From contig JAMYHL010000006.1 of NCBI GenBank assembly GCA_025531455.1, forward strand, positions 744,001 to 808,000: a DNA stretch of 64,000 nt, written 5' to 3'. A program made the position numbers and the translations under genes. Source of the stretch: Apiotrichum sp. Y4204. Taxonomy: Eukaryota > Basidiomycota > Tremellomycetes > Trichosporonales > Trichosporonaceae. A model generated the notes under the pieces. The model did no database searches and had not been told where the DNA came from. It saw nothing but the letters and a program-made list of their open reading frames with translations. Positions 1 to 9,330 of the stretch are shown piece after piece; within the stretch, counting starts at the first letter, position 1, and every line of letters starts with the position of its first letter.

Positions 1-384
1 GCTGGGATTCGACGCCAAGTTTGCAGAGTTCAAGATCCAGAACATTGTCGGCTCGTGCGACGTCAAGTTCCCGATCCGTCTGGAAGGTCTGGCGTTCAGC
101 CATGGTGCTTTCAGTTCTTACGAGCCTGAGGTAGGCTAACAAGTAGACAGTTCAAAGCCCGCTCACACACAGCTCTTCCCCGGCCTCATCTACCGCATGC
201 TCAAGCCCAAGGTCGTGCTTCTCATTTTCGTCTCGGGCAAGATTGTTCTCACCGGTGCCAAGGTCCGCGAGGAGATTTACATGGCCTTTAACCAGATCTA
301 CTCGGTGTTGGTCGGTGCGTATTGCTAACTAACATGTGGAATCATCAGTTGCTAACAACACAAGAGTTCCGCAAAGAGTCATAG
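1..384 (+). CDS. SPT15: TATA-binding protein TBP, C-terminal part (partial)
   Basis: This is the C-terminal 95 residues of the general transcription factor TBP, which binds the TATA element and nucleates RNA polymerase I, II and III initiation complexes in the nucleus. Exons are <2..130, 173..314 and 365..384, with introns of 42 and 50 nt and all phases agreeing. The translation contains the diagnostic second-repeat segments [34 protein letters not shown] and [20 protein letters not shown], and ends EFRKES, as expected for a fungal TBP. Only the second pseudo-repeat of the saddle is present. The N-terminal half lies before the window. Identification is certain at family level because TBP is nearly invariant across fungi. 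Confidence 0.97.
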
Positions 385-1197
385 ACGCTAGACGTCGTCC
401 CCATCATCCACCCCATATCCACCACCATATACCCCGAATGCATCCCAGGCCCCGGCGCCTGGCCCCGCCTCTGACAAGCCGCGCCTCCTAACCGTGTTTC
501 TTTCAGCGCATCCATCCATCCCCCTCCATTGTCCATCCCCACCCATTTTTTGTTTTGAAACGTTTCGATCCTCGATCCAGTTCTTGTGCAGCCCCGCTGC
601 ACGCGCCGTCTGGCGGCCGTCTAATTGTCATGCAACCATCATTATCATCTGTGGCACGTCGCGTCGAGTTGTTTGTGGACCGTGGCAATTAGATTATAAC
701 ATAAAAAGCCAAGGGGCATGTAAATGTGCGCCTTGAGGCTGATGGTGTACTGACGGTACTGATCCAAGTGTCGATGGTTCCATGGAGCTCGATGCATGAA
801 CAAGGACCAAACGAAGAAACGCAGCGCTCACTGACGTCTCCGCCGGGCCGCAGCTGACACGTCTTTTGTTGGTCTGTGACTACTCATGGTACCTAAAACG
901 CCGACTGCTGCGTCGCATTATCCTCATGTGTGCTCAAGGCCCCCGACAGGGGGAAACAGTCCCAGCCCGGCGTACCCGCCCGTGTGGGCGCGTGTGTTTA
1001 TGGACATGACCTCTTTGTTCTCGGGCACGTCTGGCTTTACTCTGAGTACTCTCGGGCACGACTGCTTTTGCTCTGTGTATATAACCCTTTGCTCCGTCAA
1101 ACTCCCTCATCTCTTGCCACTGCTCATTCACATCCTCCCCATCACTCCATCCTCTCGCCTCAGCCAGTCAAGCCAACCCATCACGGTTTACCGCACC
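385..1197. other. Spacer between TBP and the first small gene
   Basis: It holds the 3' untranslated region of TBP and the promoter of the gene starting at 1198. Short reading frames on both strands lack splice or protein-family support. A TATA element is annotated separately. Confidence 0.6.
1078..1084 (+). promoter_or_regulatory. TATA box (TATATAA) of the gene at 1198
   Basis: TATATAA lies about 115 nt upstream of the ATG at 1198. It is followed by a pyrimidine- and CA-rich leader, a common arrangement in yeast-like basidiomycetes. Confidence 0.6.
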
Positions 1198-1755
1198 ATG
1201 TCCGATGATCTCGGTGAGCATCACCCATATCCATCACCCATATCCGTCACCCAATACTCTATTCAAATCCCGAACCAAACAAACCCCCAAAAATACATCC
1301 TCACACCAGACAACCTCGCCGCCCTCCGCAACGCCTTTATGGCCCTCAAGCGCCCAGGCACGCTCGCCCAAACGCTCTCCCTCATCTCCCTGACCTCCGC
1401 GATGGCGGCCCTCGCGCGCGCCAGCGCCGGAATGCCAATGTCGGATGCGGAGATGGTGCTTGTCGAGGATATGCTGGATGCGTACCATGCGGATCTGGAC
1501 AAGGGGTATGTGAAGGAGGCGGGGGTGGGAGACGAGGTGGAGATCCTGTCGACGATCGCCGAGGCCGGTGGCGGCTTCGAGTCCGAGTCCGAAGAGTCTG
1601 TAATCGACGAGTCTGCCGAGTCCGCCGTAATCCGAGTGGACGAGTTTGGCTCCCTCGGCCAACCGACGCCTTCGCCCCCGGCTGGCAAAGTGTCGTGGGT
1701 GCGCCGTGTGCTCGGTGCCGTGCTCTGCCTCCCGATCAAGTCCAAGTTCCAGTAG
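1198..1755 (+). CDS. Small hypothetical protein with in-frame first intron
   Basis: I do not recognise this gene. The preferred model is exons 1198..1213 and 1310..1755, giving 153 residues that begin MSDDLDNLAALRNAF. The 96-nt intron has a good donor (GTGAGC) and acceptor (CACACCAG). It is a multiple of three and has no stop codon, so an unspliced 185-residue product is equally open. The protein has a predicted helical N-terminal half (about residues 6 to 75), an acidic Ser/Glu-rich centre (around FESESEESVIDESAES) and a basic C-terminal tail containing WVRRVLGAVLCLPIKSKFQ. The start was chosen because it lies downstream of the TATA element and leader and has a short exon 1, like the next gene. 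The frame remains open upstream to 886, but that part precedes the TATA box. Confidence 0.6.
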   Translation: MSDDLGEHHPYPSPISVTQYSIQIPNQTNPQKYILTPDNLAALRNAFMALKRPGTLAQTLSLISLTSAMAALARASAGMPMSDAEMVLVEDMLDAYHADLDKGYVKEAGVGDEVEILSTIAEAGGGFESESEESVIDESAESAVIRVDEFGSLGQPTPSPPAGKVSWVRRVLGAVLCLPIKSKFQ

Positions 1756-2217
1756 AATACCAGATAATGGGTGCGCGTCGTTGTATATGTACACAGTTTA
1801 GTGTCTTTAGGGGATGGGGGATGGGATGGTGGTGTGGCGATGGTTGATATGTTGATTGTTTGTCTGTGTATTTTTGCTGATTTTTTTTTGTGGGATATTT
1901 GTTTGTCTCCTGAAGAACTCATCCGCATCACTCACACACGGCACAGCATACCAGAGATGGGGAATGAAGGAGCGACACGGCGCGCCCGACGAGACGCGAC
2001 TCTTCGACCGCACCCTCTACCTCGCGTCGCGACCGGCGCGAATCAGTAACAAGCTTGCGATGGGGGATGATAGACAACCTGGACGCCATCATGACTCTCC
2101 CTTCATGACTCTCGCTCGCGCCAGATAGACACTGAACAGACAGCGCTCGCCGTCCCAATTCCTAGAGCCCCAGCGCATAAATAACCCTCCCACGCCAACC
2201 ACTCACTACACAACACC
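1756..2217. other. Spacer between the two small genes
   Basis: It contains a T-rich probable 3' end of the upstream gene (around 1855 to 1900, with runs of T) and the promoter of the next gene. No coding signal is apparent. Confidence 0.5.
2178..2184 (+). promoter_or_regulatory. TATA-like element (TAAATAA) of the gene at 2218
   Basis: CATAAATAACC lies about 35 to 40 nt before the ATG at 2218. This implies a very short leader. Confidence 0.45.
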
Positions 2218-2889
2218 ATGACCCAAGAAACCATGACTCTAGAAACCAGTACGTCCCCCCCTCCGTCGTCACTGACACCAGCCCTCGCGGTCCTGCACAC
2301 GCATCTGACCGCCATACTCGCCACCACGCCGCCCGGCCATCCCTCGGCGCCGGCAGTCGCGACCTACGTCGGGGCCATGTACGCGCGCACAAAAGCGTAT
2401 TACGCGGGCGACGAGGCCGCCATGCGCGCGCTCCAGGACGCTCCCCTCCCCGTATCGCTTCCGCCGCACGCGCCGCACCACGTCCTCTTTGACGGTATTC
2501 CCGGGCAGGCGCTCAGCACGGCGAGCACGCCGTCTCTCGACCACGGGCTTAGTCCCCTCGCGCCAGATTTTGCGCCCCGTGTGCGCCCGTGTCCGCCGCG
2601 CTTCCAACAGCAGTATTACCAGTACCACGTCCCTCAGTATTCGTTCCAGGGCATTCCGCCTCAGTTTGCGTATCAGTATCAGCCAAACCAGCAGTACCAG
2701 CAAAACCATCACCAGCATCAATACCTGCAACCCCAGCAGTATCAGCACCAACCTCAGCACCAGCAGTATCAGTATCAGCAGCAGCACCCCCCACACCAGC
2801 CCCAGCCGCATCAACCGTTCACACACTTCTCGACAGGACATGCGCGCCGGCGCCGGCGCCGTTCCGCCGACTCGTCGCGAGAGTCGTAA
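2218..2889 (+). CDS. Q/Y/H-rich low-complexity protein
   Basis: I do not recognise this gene. The model is exons 2218..2248 and 2282..2889, giving 212 residues. The 33-nt intron has all fungal signals (GTACGT donor, CACTGACACCAG branch and acceptor). It is a multiple of three without a stop, so retention adds 11 residues in frame. The first 80 residues look helical (TLAVLHTHLTAILATTPPGHPS through MYARTKAYYAGDEAAMRAL). Residues from about 120 to 195 are Gln, Tyr, His and Pro repeats of prion-like composition. The C-terminus is highly basic (ARRRRRRS). Such low-complexity tails occur in RNA-binding or transcription-related proteins, but no known domain was recognised and no function is claimed. 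Confidence 0.6.
   Translation: MTQETMTLETSTSPPPSSLTPALAVLHTHLTAILATTPPGHPSAPAVATYVGAMYARTKAYYAGDEAAMRALQDAPLPVSLPPHAPHHVLFDGIPGQALSTASTPSLDHGLSPLAPDFAPRVRPCPPRFQQQYYQYHVPQYSFQGIPPQFAYQYQPNQQYQQNHHQHQYLQPQQYQHQPQHQQYQYQQQHPPHQPQPHQPFTHFSTGHARRRRRRSADSSRES
2606..2819 (+). repeat. CAG/CAC/TAC codon repeat tract encoding Q/Y/H-rich region
   Basis: Imperfect triplet runs (cagtatcag, caccagcag and similar) encode the Gln/Tyr/His-rich tail of the gene at 2218..2889. The repeats are mixed codons rather than a pure microsatellite. Confidence 0.7.
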
Positions 2890-4586
2890 CACCGAGGTCA
2901 AGCAGAGGGGGAAAAGAAAATGAAGGCTCAGTATGATAGATACGAGTACGCAGGTAGTTTCAGTACAAGGTTGTGTAAGTTTCAATATCAATGGAATGTC
3001 AGAATCAATGAATCCCTCTTCCGTAGCCGCATGCGAGCCACAGATGTCCCAGACGGCGATACCCCACGGCACACGGCGCGCCGCGCGGCAGTGCAAGCAA
3101 CGAGCGCAACAGCATGATCTTCGCGTTGTCCGTGCGGGCCGAGACTCCCAATTACCATACACGTGTGGGACTGTTGGCACATGTACCATGTACCGTGTTC
3201 CATGTCGCACGTTGCGAAGCTGTGAATCGATTCGTGGTTACTGTGTACTGTAAAACTTGCGCGCCTCCTGTTCGAGATCTGGGAGAACCGGATGAGTCTG
3301 GTCCGGATCTGTCCCACCTTGCACCTTCTCATTCGGATGACGGACGAGCTCGCCGTCGCGGGACGCCACATGATCGATGTCGCTTTCCTGGCGTGCTGGC
3401 GTGCTGGCTCGGGTACGCTCCGCAATTCGTATATTCCGGCCTGGGACATGTGTAAGGCATTGAGTCTCGCAGTGAACAGAAAGAAGAAGTCAAGTTGCAA
3501 CACAGCTGCGCGGATACACGATGTATACAGTACGGATGTGAGGGGCCATGGTGCAAACGATCGGTTCGCCATGCACCGTCCACGGTGGCCACAATCTTTG
3601 GGTGGCGCTGATTGCGGACCAACTTTTCTCCTTGGCAGACCTCCACCTCCACCCAAACCCAGAGGCACAGAGGCACAAGAGTGACCCCGACTACTCCTGT
3701 GTCCCAATGGCAACGCGGGAGAATGCTATGTGCTGTCTATGCATACTCTAGCATCATGCTCTCCTGTACGATATGCATTGCGAGAAGAACAGAATGATCA
3801 ATGAGCTGCACCCGATTAAGATCGCCTGCATTGTCACCTGATCACCCTGTTGCTATCTGGTTGCTACTTTGTACTACTAGCAGTGGTGTTCGGCATTAAG
3901 CGGCGTGCAGCCAATCAGGGAGCAGGGTGTAGTTATAGATTTTGCAGTTGCACAGCGGGGCAGACGCGTCATACAGCGTACATAGCGTACAGCCTGGCGC
4001 TTCCCGTTTTGCCTGCTCTCCGCCTCTGCGCACCCTGGGCTCTGCGGCTCTCCTGGCTGGCTGGCTGAATTCCCTTTTGCCAGCCAGCGTACACACACAG
4101 GGTGGCCTGTGGTTTGAAGGCACAACAGTTTGCACACTCTACTCTCTGCCATTCACCTCACACTCACCACAACTCACAATCTACTCACTACCGCTCCACC
4201 GCTCCTCATCACCCTCCGTCCCTCTCCACAACCACTTGTTTCGCCCATTCCTTCCAGCCCACCACACGCACCGGTCGACCGCTTGCAGCTGCTGCACGCT
4301 GCCGCCGCCGTTTCAGGCTCCGTCAAATTCTTCCGGTGGATCCGATCGATCAGCGATATCGATATCTCGATCTCGCCACGCGCTCCTTCTCAGTTTATCG
4401 GTGCATGCCCAGTGTAAATGGTAGCGTGTACGACACTGCATACAAAACAAGAATAGAGAGGAAATAGACGACGAACCGGCATCCTCTGCAACACAGCACG
4501 CAGGACGACCTCATCCACCCACTACCCGCGCTGCTGCCTCGCGCCTCGCGTCTCTGGCACTCAGTGCCCACCCCAGTCTGTCCAGC
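2890..4586. other. 1.7 kb spacer upstream of the mitochondrial carrier gene
   Basis: No supported gene is visible on either strand. The last 450 nt (about 4130 to 4586) are pyrimidine- and CA-rich with many CACT/CTCACC motifs, as expected for a promoter and leader. Several 60- to 240-residue frames here have no family resemblance and no consistent splice sites. Confidence 0.5.
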
Positions 4587-6573
4587 ATGAGTGAAGCGTC
4601 GTCCTCGTCCGCGGGGCCATCGGCGCCGCGCGACGAGACTTCGACCCCGATTCTCCCCGTTGTCAAGACACAAAACGTGTCGCTGCGCGAGCCGCGCGGC
4701 GCCGACCTCGCCCAGGAGCCGCCGACGCTCGCTGACTTTCGCGCGTCCGAGGGCTCGGCCGCACGCGCCCAGAAACTCCGCTCTCTCTGGCAATCCCTTC
4801 CCCGCCTCCCGTCCATAGATGGCGACGGGCCCACGGACACGGCGCGCATGCACCTCCCGGGACAGGGCACGCTCACCGCCCTGAGCCCCGAGCGTGCTGC
4901 CCGCCTCCGCATACTGTACCAGGAGGAGCTGGTGCGGCGGTGCGAGGAACGGCGGCCCGATGCCCTCCTCTGGGGCGGTGCTGATGACCTCGAGCCGGGT
5001 GAGGGCCCGGGAGTGCGTGAAAAAGGCATCTCGTGGAAGGCATTTAGGTGAGTCACCGGTGACGAAAAACTGGAGCGTAAAAGTGAGATTGACTGACAAT
5101 CCAGAAAATATCTGTGGGACCAGGAGCGCCATCTCTGGGACATGTTCCAGGAGCTTGACAGCAATGGGGATGGTGTGCTCGACGTGCACGAGATGGGTGC
5201 GGCGCTGTCGCAGAATGGCGTCAACCTCACTCCCACCACCGTGCGGGATGTCGTTCGACTCTTGTCCGGCAACGACTCGAATACCGTCACTTTCCCAGAG
5301 TTCCGCGACTTTCTGCTCATGCTCCCCCGCCAGGCAACGCCGAATGAGATTTACAAGTTCTACCAGGTCCACAAGCGGTATGGCGACGGCCGCGGCGCTG
5401 CACGTGTAAACCAGGACGGTGATCTGAACGTGTCGTTCCCAAAAGCCCCCGGATCCCCAGAACACTCCACCGCGGCAGGATTCTTGTTACCCCACGAGAA
5501 GCACGATTCCCCGGTGGACGACCTTGACGACACGATTGATGTGATGGATGACACCGAGGACGAGCTGATCACGGAACACCGCAACGAGGCGTGGCGCTTC
5601 CTCCTGGCGGGCGGCATCGCGGGCGGCGTATCGCGGACAGTAACTGCACCATTCGACCGTCTGAAGGTCTACCTCATTACATCCACAGATATGCCGTCTG
5701 GCGCGTCGAAATCGCCGTTTCGCGGGGTCGCGCACCTGTGGGACGCCGTCGTGCGCATCTACCGCGAGGGCGGGGGTGTGCGCGCCTTTTGGGTCGGCAA
5801 CGGCCTGAACGTCATGAAGATCCTCCCCGAGTCGGCCATCAAGTTTGTCTCTTACGAGCAGTCGAAAAAGTTCCTCGCAAAATACTGGGACCAGGTGACT
5901 GACCCTGCGGACATTTCGTCCACCTCGCGCTTCATGTCTGGCGGGTTTGGCGGCATCACCTCGCAGCTGGCGATTTACGGGCTCGAGACGCTCAAAACGC
6001 GTATCCAGTCAGAGATGGAGCCGAGCGCAGGGCGGCATGCGGTTGCAAAAGTCGTGCGGCAAATGTGGGCCGAGGGCGGACTACGAACGTTCTACCGTGG
6101 TCTCGGTGTGAGTAGTCCGAGTGTGTGCTTTGTACTCCTTGACTGACCCCAGCTCGGCCTCATCGGCGTTTTTCCTTACAGTGCCATCGACATGGGCACG
6201 TACGAGACGCTCAAGACGGCGTACTGCCGACACATGGACGTGGACGAGCCGCCTGTCGTCGCTGTGCTGTCGTTTGGCGCGCTCTCGGGCTCGATCGGCG
6301 CCGCAACCGTATACCGTGAGTGCTAGCATCACCAAAACGCTCCATCCCTAACCCCCAGCGATCAACCTCTTGCGAACGCGTCTACAGGCATCAGGCTCGA
6401 GTGGCCATCCGCAGCAGTACTCGGGATTCATGGACGTGTTGCAGACAACCATGCGCAACGAGGGCTGGCGCGGCCTCTACAAGGGCCTCCTCCCAAGTAT
6501 CCTCAAGGTCGGCCCGGCCGTCGGCGTCTCGTGGATCGTCTACGAGGACGCAAAACGTCGTCTGGGCGTGTAG
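4587..6573 (+). CDS. SAL1: EF-hand calcium-dependent mitochondrial ATP-Mg/Pi carrier (SCaMC/Sal1 type)
   Basis: This inner mitochondrial membrane carrier exchanges ATP-Mg for phosphate under Ca2+ control. Exons are 4587..5047, 5105..6107, 6153..6315 and 6359..6573, giving 613 residues. The N-terminal region carries a canonical EF-hand (DSNGDGVLDVHE, preceded by DMFQEL) and a degenerate second one. The C-terminal part has three mitochondrial-carrier repeats. Repeat 1 has the intact PFDRLK motif. Repeat 2 reads YGLETLKTRIQ, where the usual proline of the PxD/ExxK/R motif is glycine. Repeat 3 reads YPINLLRTRLQ, the degenerate form I also recall from yeast Sal1. The phrase LGLIGVFPYSAIDMGTYE spans the second intron and is typical of the family. 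The gene is convergent with the RING gene, with 168 bp between stop codons. Confidence 0.93.
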
Positions 6574-6741
6574 CGTGGAGCGAGCGTAGAACGTGCTGCT
6601 GGCCCGGTGTGCGCGACGTGCGTGCCGGTGCGCAGCATTCATAGTCATCAATAGATAATTGCATCGCATTGACATGGTGAGCGCCGCAAGGCGGGCATGG
6701 CAGGCGTGGCAGGCAGTGTAGTATGGGTCTAGCTACTCGGA

Positions 6742-8359
6742 TCACTCGGCCGCCGCCGTCTCCGCCTTGGCGGGAGCGCTGGCATCCTCGGTCGGTGGCG
6801 CAGGCTCCGCCTTGGCACGTTTCCGCGCCATGAGCTGCTCGCGGAGTACTTTGCGCTTACGCTCGGCAATGAGGCGCGCGCGGAGCTCGGACGCGCGTTC
6901 CTCCGCTGACCCGGCGCCATTCGCAGGCGCAGGGGCAGGTGCCGGCGGGGCCTTGCTCGCCGGCTCCGGCTCTGCCGGCGCAAGACGCGAAAGCAGCGTC
7001 CCACCGCCGTCTTGGGGAGCAGGCGGGGTCTCGCCCTTGGCCGCCTCGCCCTTAGCCTTTGCAAGGCGCTCCAGCAAGCTCTGTCTCCGTTCCGCGGCGC
7101 CGCGCACCGCGATCCCCGCACCAGCGAGCGCGCGCAGCGCGCCAGCCGCAGCGGCCTGCGGCTCCTCTTTCCGCTCTCCTTTAGCCCCTGCCGCTCCACC
7201 GCTCTCGGCGCGCCGCCTTTCACGCTGGCGTGTGCGCTGGTCCCGCCGCCGCCGCCGCTTATCCGCCGCAGCGAGTTCGCGGGCATACTCGGGATCAAGC
7301 CACGTGTCGGGCTGGTCCCACCGCCGCTCGCCGCGTGCGGGGGCGGGCGTGAATGTGTCTGCGCGCGCGAGATCGCGGCGCGGGGAACGAGGAGAACGCG
7401 AGTCGTCAGAGTATGGCGAGAATGACCGGGACCGGGATCGAGAACGTGATCTTGACCTCGAGCTTGACCACGAACGCTCAGACCCCGAGATGGATCTCGA
7501 CCGTGATCGCGACCTGCCCCTCCTCGCCTCAGGGAACGGTTCCCCCGCCTCGGCGTAGCTCACCACCTCGTCGTATTCCTCGAGCACGCCAAACGGGGAG
7601 CGTAGGAACGCATACAGCTCGTGGGCGAGGTGTTCCGCATGGTCCCCAAGCACGGGTTCGAGGAGGCGCACGGCAACAGGCGAACGGATATCGGCGGTCG
7701 CAAGCAATCCGAGCACATGTTCCGTCGCTTGCTCAGGTTCGTCAAACCACACGCGCATCTCACGGGAGAGGAAGGCCCGCGCCCGCGCGGCCGTCGCGGC
7801 GTCCATTTCCCGCGGCGGCGGATTTGCTCGGTATCCCGTGTACGCGTTGCTCGCTACGTGCTTTACCCACAGCCCCCGGGAGTAGACTTCGCGGCGGCGC
7901 GCGAGGGCGGCTGCGTCTGCGCGGACTTTGCGCGAGGGGGAGAGCGCGCGCGGACCAAATGGCGAGGGGAGGGGCGGGAGGAAGAACTGCTGTTAGGTTA
8001 AGAAGGGGAGGGGGACGCACTTTTGTTGGTGGTGGCGTGTCTAGCCCGTGCGAGAGATACTCGCCCATCTGGGCATTACACAGCGGGCAGCGGCGCGAGT
8101 GGTTGGCCCACACGCCGATACATGCGAACTGGGGTCAGCGAGCGCCATGGGGACAAACGGGAAGCGGGCGTGGATGGCTCTTCTACAGTTGACAGCCATT
8201 CTGACGCCTGTGCTCCACGCTTCACAGGCGACTCACGCAGAACTCGTGACCGCAGCGCAGGGCCGAGCGGTCCGCAAACGGCGCCAAGCAGATGGTACAG
8301 CGCTCGGGGGCGCGCGACGGCCCCGCAGACGGGTGCCGCTCTCGTGGGCGGGAAGTCAT
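6742..8359 (-). CDS. TOPORS-like RING finger, RS-rich E3 ubiquitin ligase
   Basis: This is a nuclear RING ubiquitin (possibly SUMO) ligase of the TOPORS type. Exons in transcript order are 8359..8237, 8128..8021 and 7989..6742, giving 492 residues. The N-terminal C3HC4 RING is split by intron 1: CTIC (C21, C24), CGHEFC (C36, H38, C41), then FAC (C44) and RCPLC (C55, C58). After the RING comes the conserved segment REVYSRGLWVKHVASNAY, typical of fungal TOPORS relatives, and then a helical region. An RS-dipeptide tract (RSRSRSRSISGSERS and a second (RS)n run) and charged Ala-rich sequence follow. Intron 2 is only 31 nt, or 34 nt if the second of two tandem CAG acceptors is used. A leader intron ending just before the ATG is likely. 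The substrate cannot be inferred. Confidence 0.85.
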
Positions 8360-8825
8360 CTGCTGTCAGCTGGGGAAAACTGGAAAAATGGCCCAAGAAG
8401 CTGACTTACGGGTTATACGAGGGTTTGAATTCCGGGCACGAGACTTGGATGGAGACTCGACTGGCGGACGAGACTACCCCGGAGATGGGCGATGACGGAC
8501 TGGCGGATTGGCGCCGAGATTAACCGCTACAGGACACGAGATAAGGAACAGTCGATTCCGAGCGACGTGATGATTGTTGAATCCGAAGAAGGGATGATGC
8601 CAAAGCAGAGAGGCTCGAAGCTCGGAGCTCGAGACAGCTATGATCATCGTCGCACTTGGCATGGCTGGGCATGACGGGAATCCGGAAAAAGAAGTCAACA
8701 ACTGGCGGGCATGGGGACTCGGGGGCCACCTGCACGCCTTTCAAATTTGGTGCGCCTAAGAAACCATGCCTAATTTTTATAAAAGCCGTAAAAAGATACA
8801 GACAGAGTCATCCGCAAAAAGACCA
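8360..8825 (-). other. Leader and promoter of the RING gene, with probable 5' UTR intron
   Basis: On the minus strand a GTAAGT donor at 8409 and a CTGACAGCAG tandem acceptor ending at 8363 or 8360 flank about 47 nt directly upstream of the ATG at 8359. No in-frame ATG is seen upstream, so this is best read as a leader intron. The rest is promoter between the RING gene and the tRNA terminator. Confidence 0.5.
8816..8820 (-). terminator. RNA polymerase III terminator (T5) of the tRNA gene
   Basis: A TTTTT run on the minus strand begins 5 nt after the tRNA acceptor stem, as expected for Pol III termination. Confidence 0.8.
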
Positions 8826-8927
8826 GGTGCGACAGGGATTTGAACCCTGGCGTCTTACGACAAATGATGGACTAGAAGCTTTGGAGCAGATTCTAATCAT
8901 TCCCCTTAACCACTCGGGCATCGCACC
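8826..8927 (-). tRNA. tRNA-Ser(AGA) with a 22-nt intron
   Basis: Serine tRNA decoding UCU, read on the minus strand. The 7-bp acceptor stem GGTGCGA/TCGCACC is perfect. The D arm CCCGAGTGGTTAAGGGG contains the A box. The anticodon stem AATGA/TCATT is perfect around loop TTAGAAA with anticodon AGA (8894..8892). A class II variable arm GTC-GTAA-GAC and T arm CAGGG-TTCAAAT-CCCTG (B box) follow. A 22-nt intron (8890..8869) interrupts the loop one base after the anticodon, the canonical position. Its CTTCTAG can pair with the anticodon region, as required for the bulge-helix-bulge cut by the SEN endonuclease. The mature length is 80 nt before CCA addition. The long variable arm rules out most other isotypes. 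Confidence 0.95.
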
Positions 8928-9330
8928 TTGATGACTTTCACAAACTTCTGTTCCCCGCCACGAGCTTCGTCTCGTTCTGTCGCGCAGAGTACTTGAGCTG
9001 AGTCTCATCTCTATATCGTGAGACTGAATGCTTTACTGAATAACAGAAACGATCCAAAATGCCTGATCCTTGAATGGACAGACTAATTGCATGAGTAACT
9101 CCCAACGCCTTAACAACATGCTGCAGCTATACGGCAGCGGAACATTCTTGTGGAATGACCACGGTACCCACTTTCCGAAACGCAACCTTATCCCCCCGGG
9201 GACCGCGATAACTGTGACCTAATAATGCATGACCAAAGATGAAATAAGATGGAATAAACTATGCGAGTGTAGAGACAGGCTCTGATGATATAATAAATGC
9301 ACAATGAGACACGATGGCGGATCAAGGAAC
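8928..9330. other. Spacer between the tRNA and the MFS gene
   Basis: It contains the tRNA 5' flank and the 3' UTR of the minus-strand transporter. It is relatively AT-rich. No gene is seen. Confidence 0.5.

Noticed and set aside
2269..3210. 313-codon minus-strand frame opposite the Q/Y/H-rich gene
   Set aside because: Its leucine- and isoleucine-rich repeats mirror the CAG/TAT repeats on the other strand. It has no splice or promoter support.
4395..5465. 356-codon minus-strand frame over the 5' part of the carrier gene
   Set aside because: It is antisense to EF-hand carrier exons and crosses their intron. No family resemblance.
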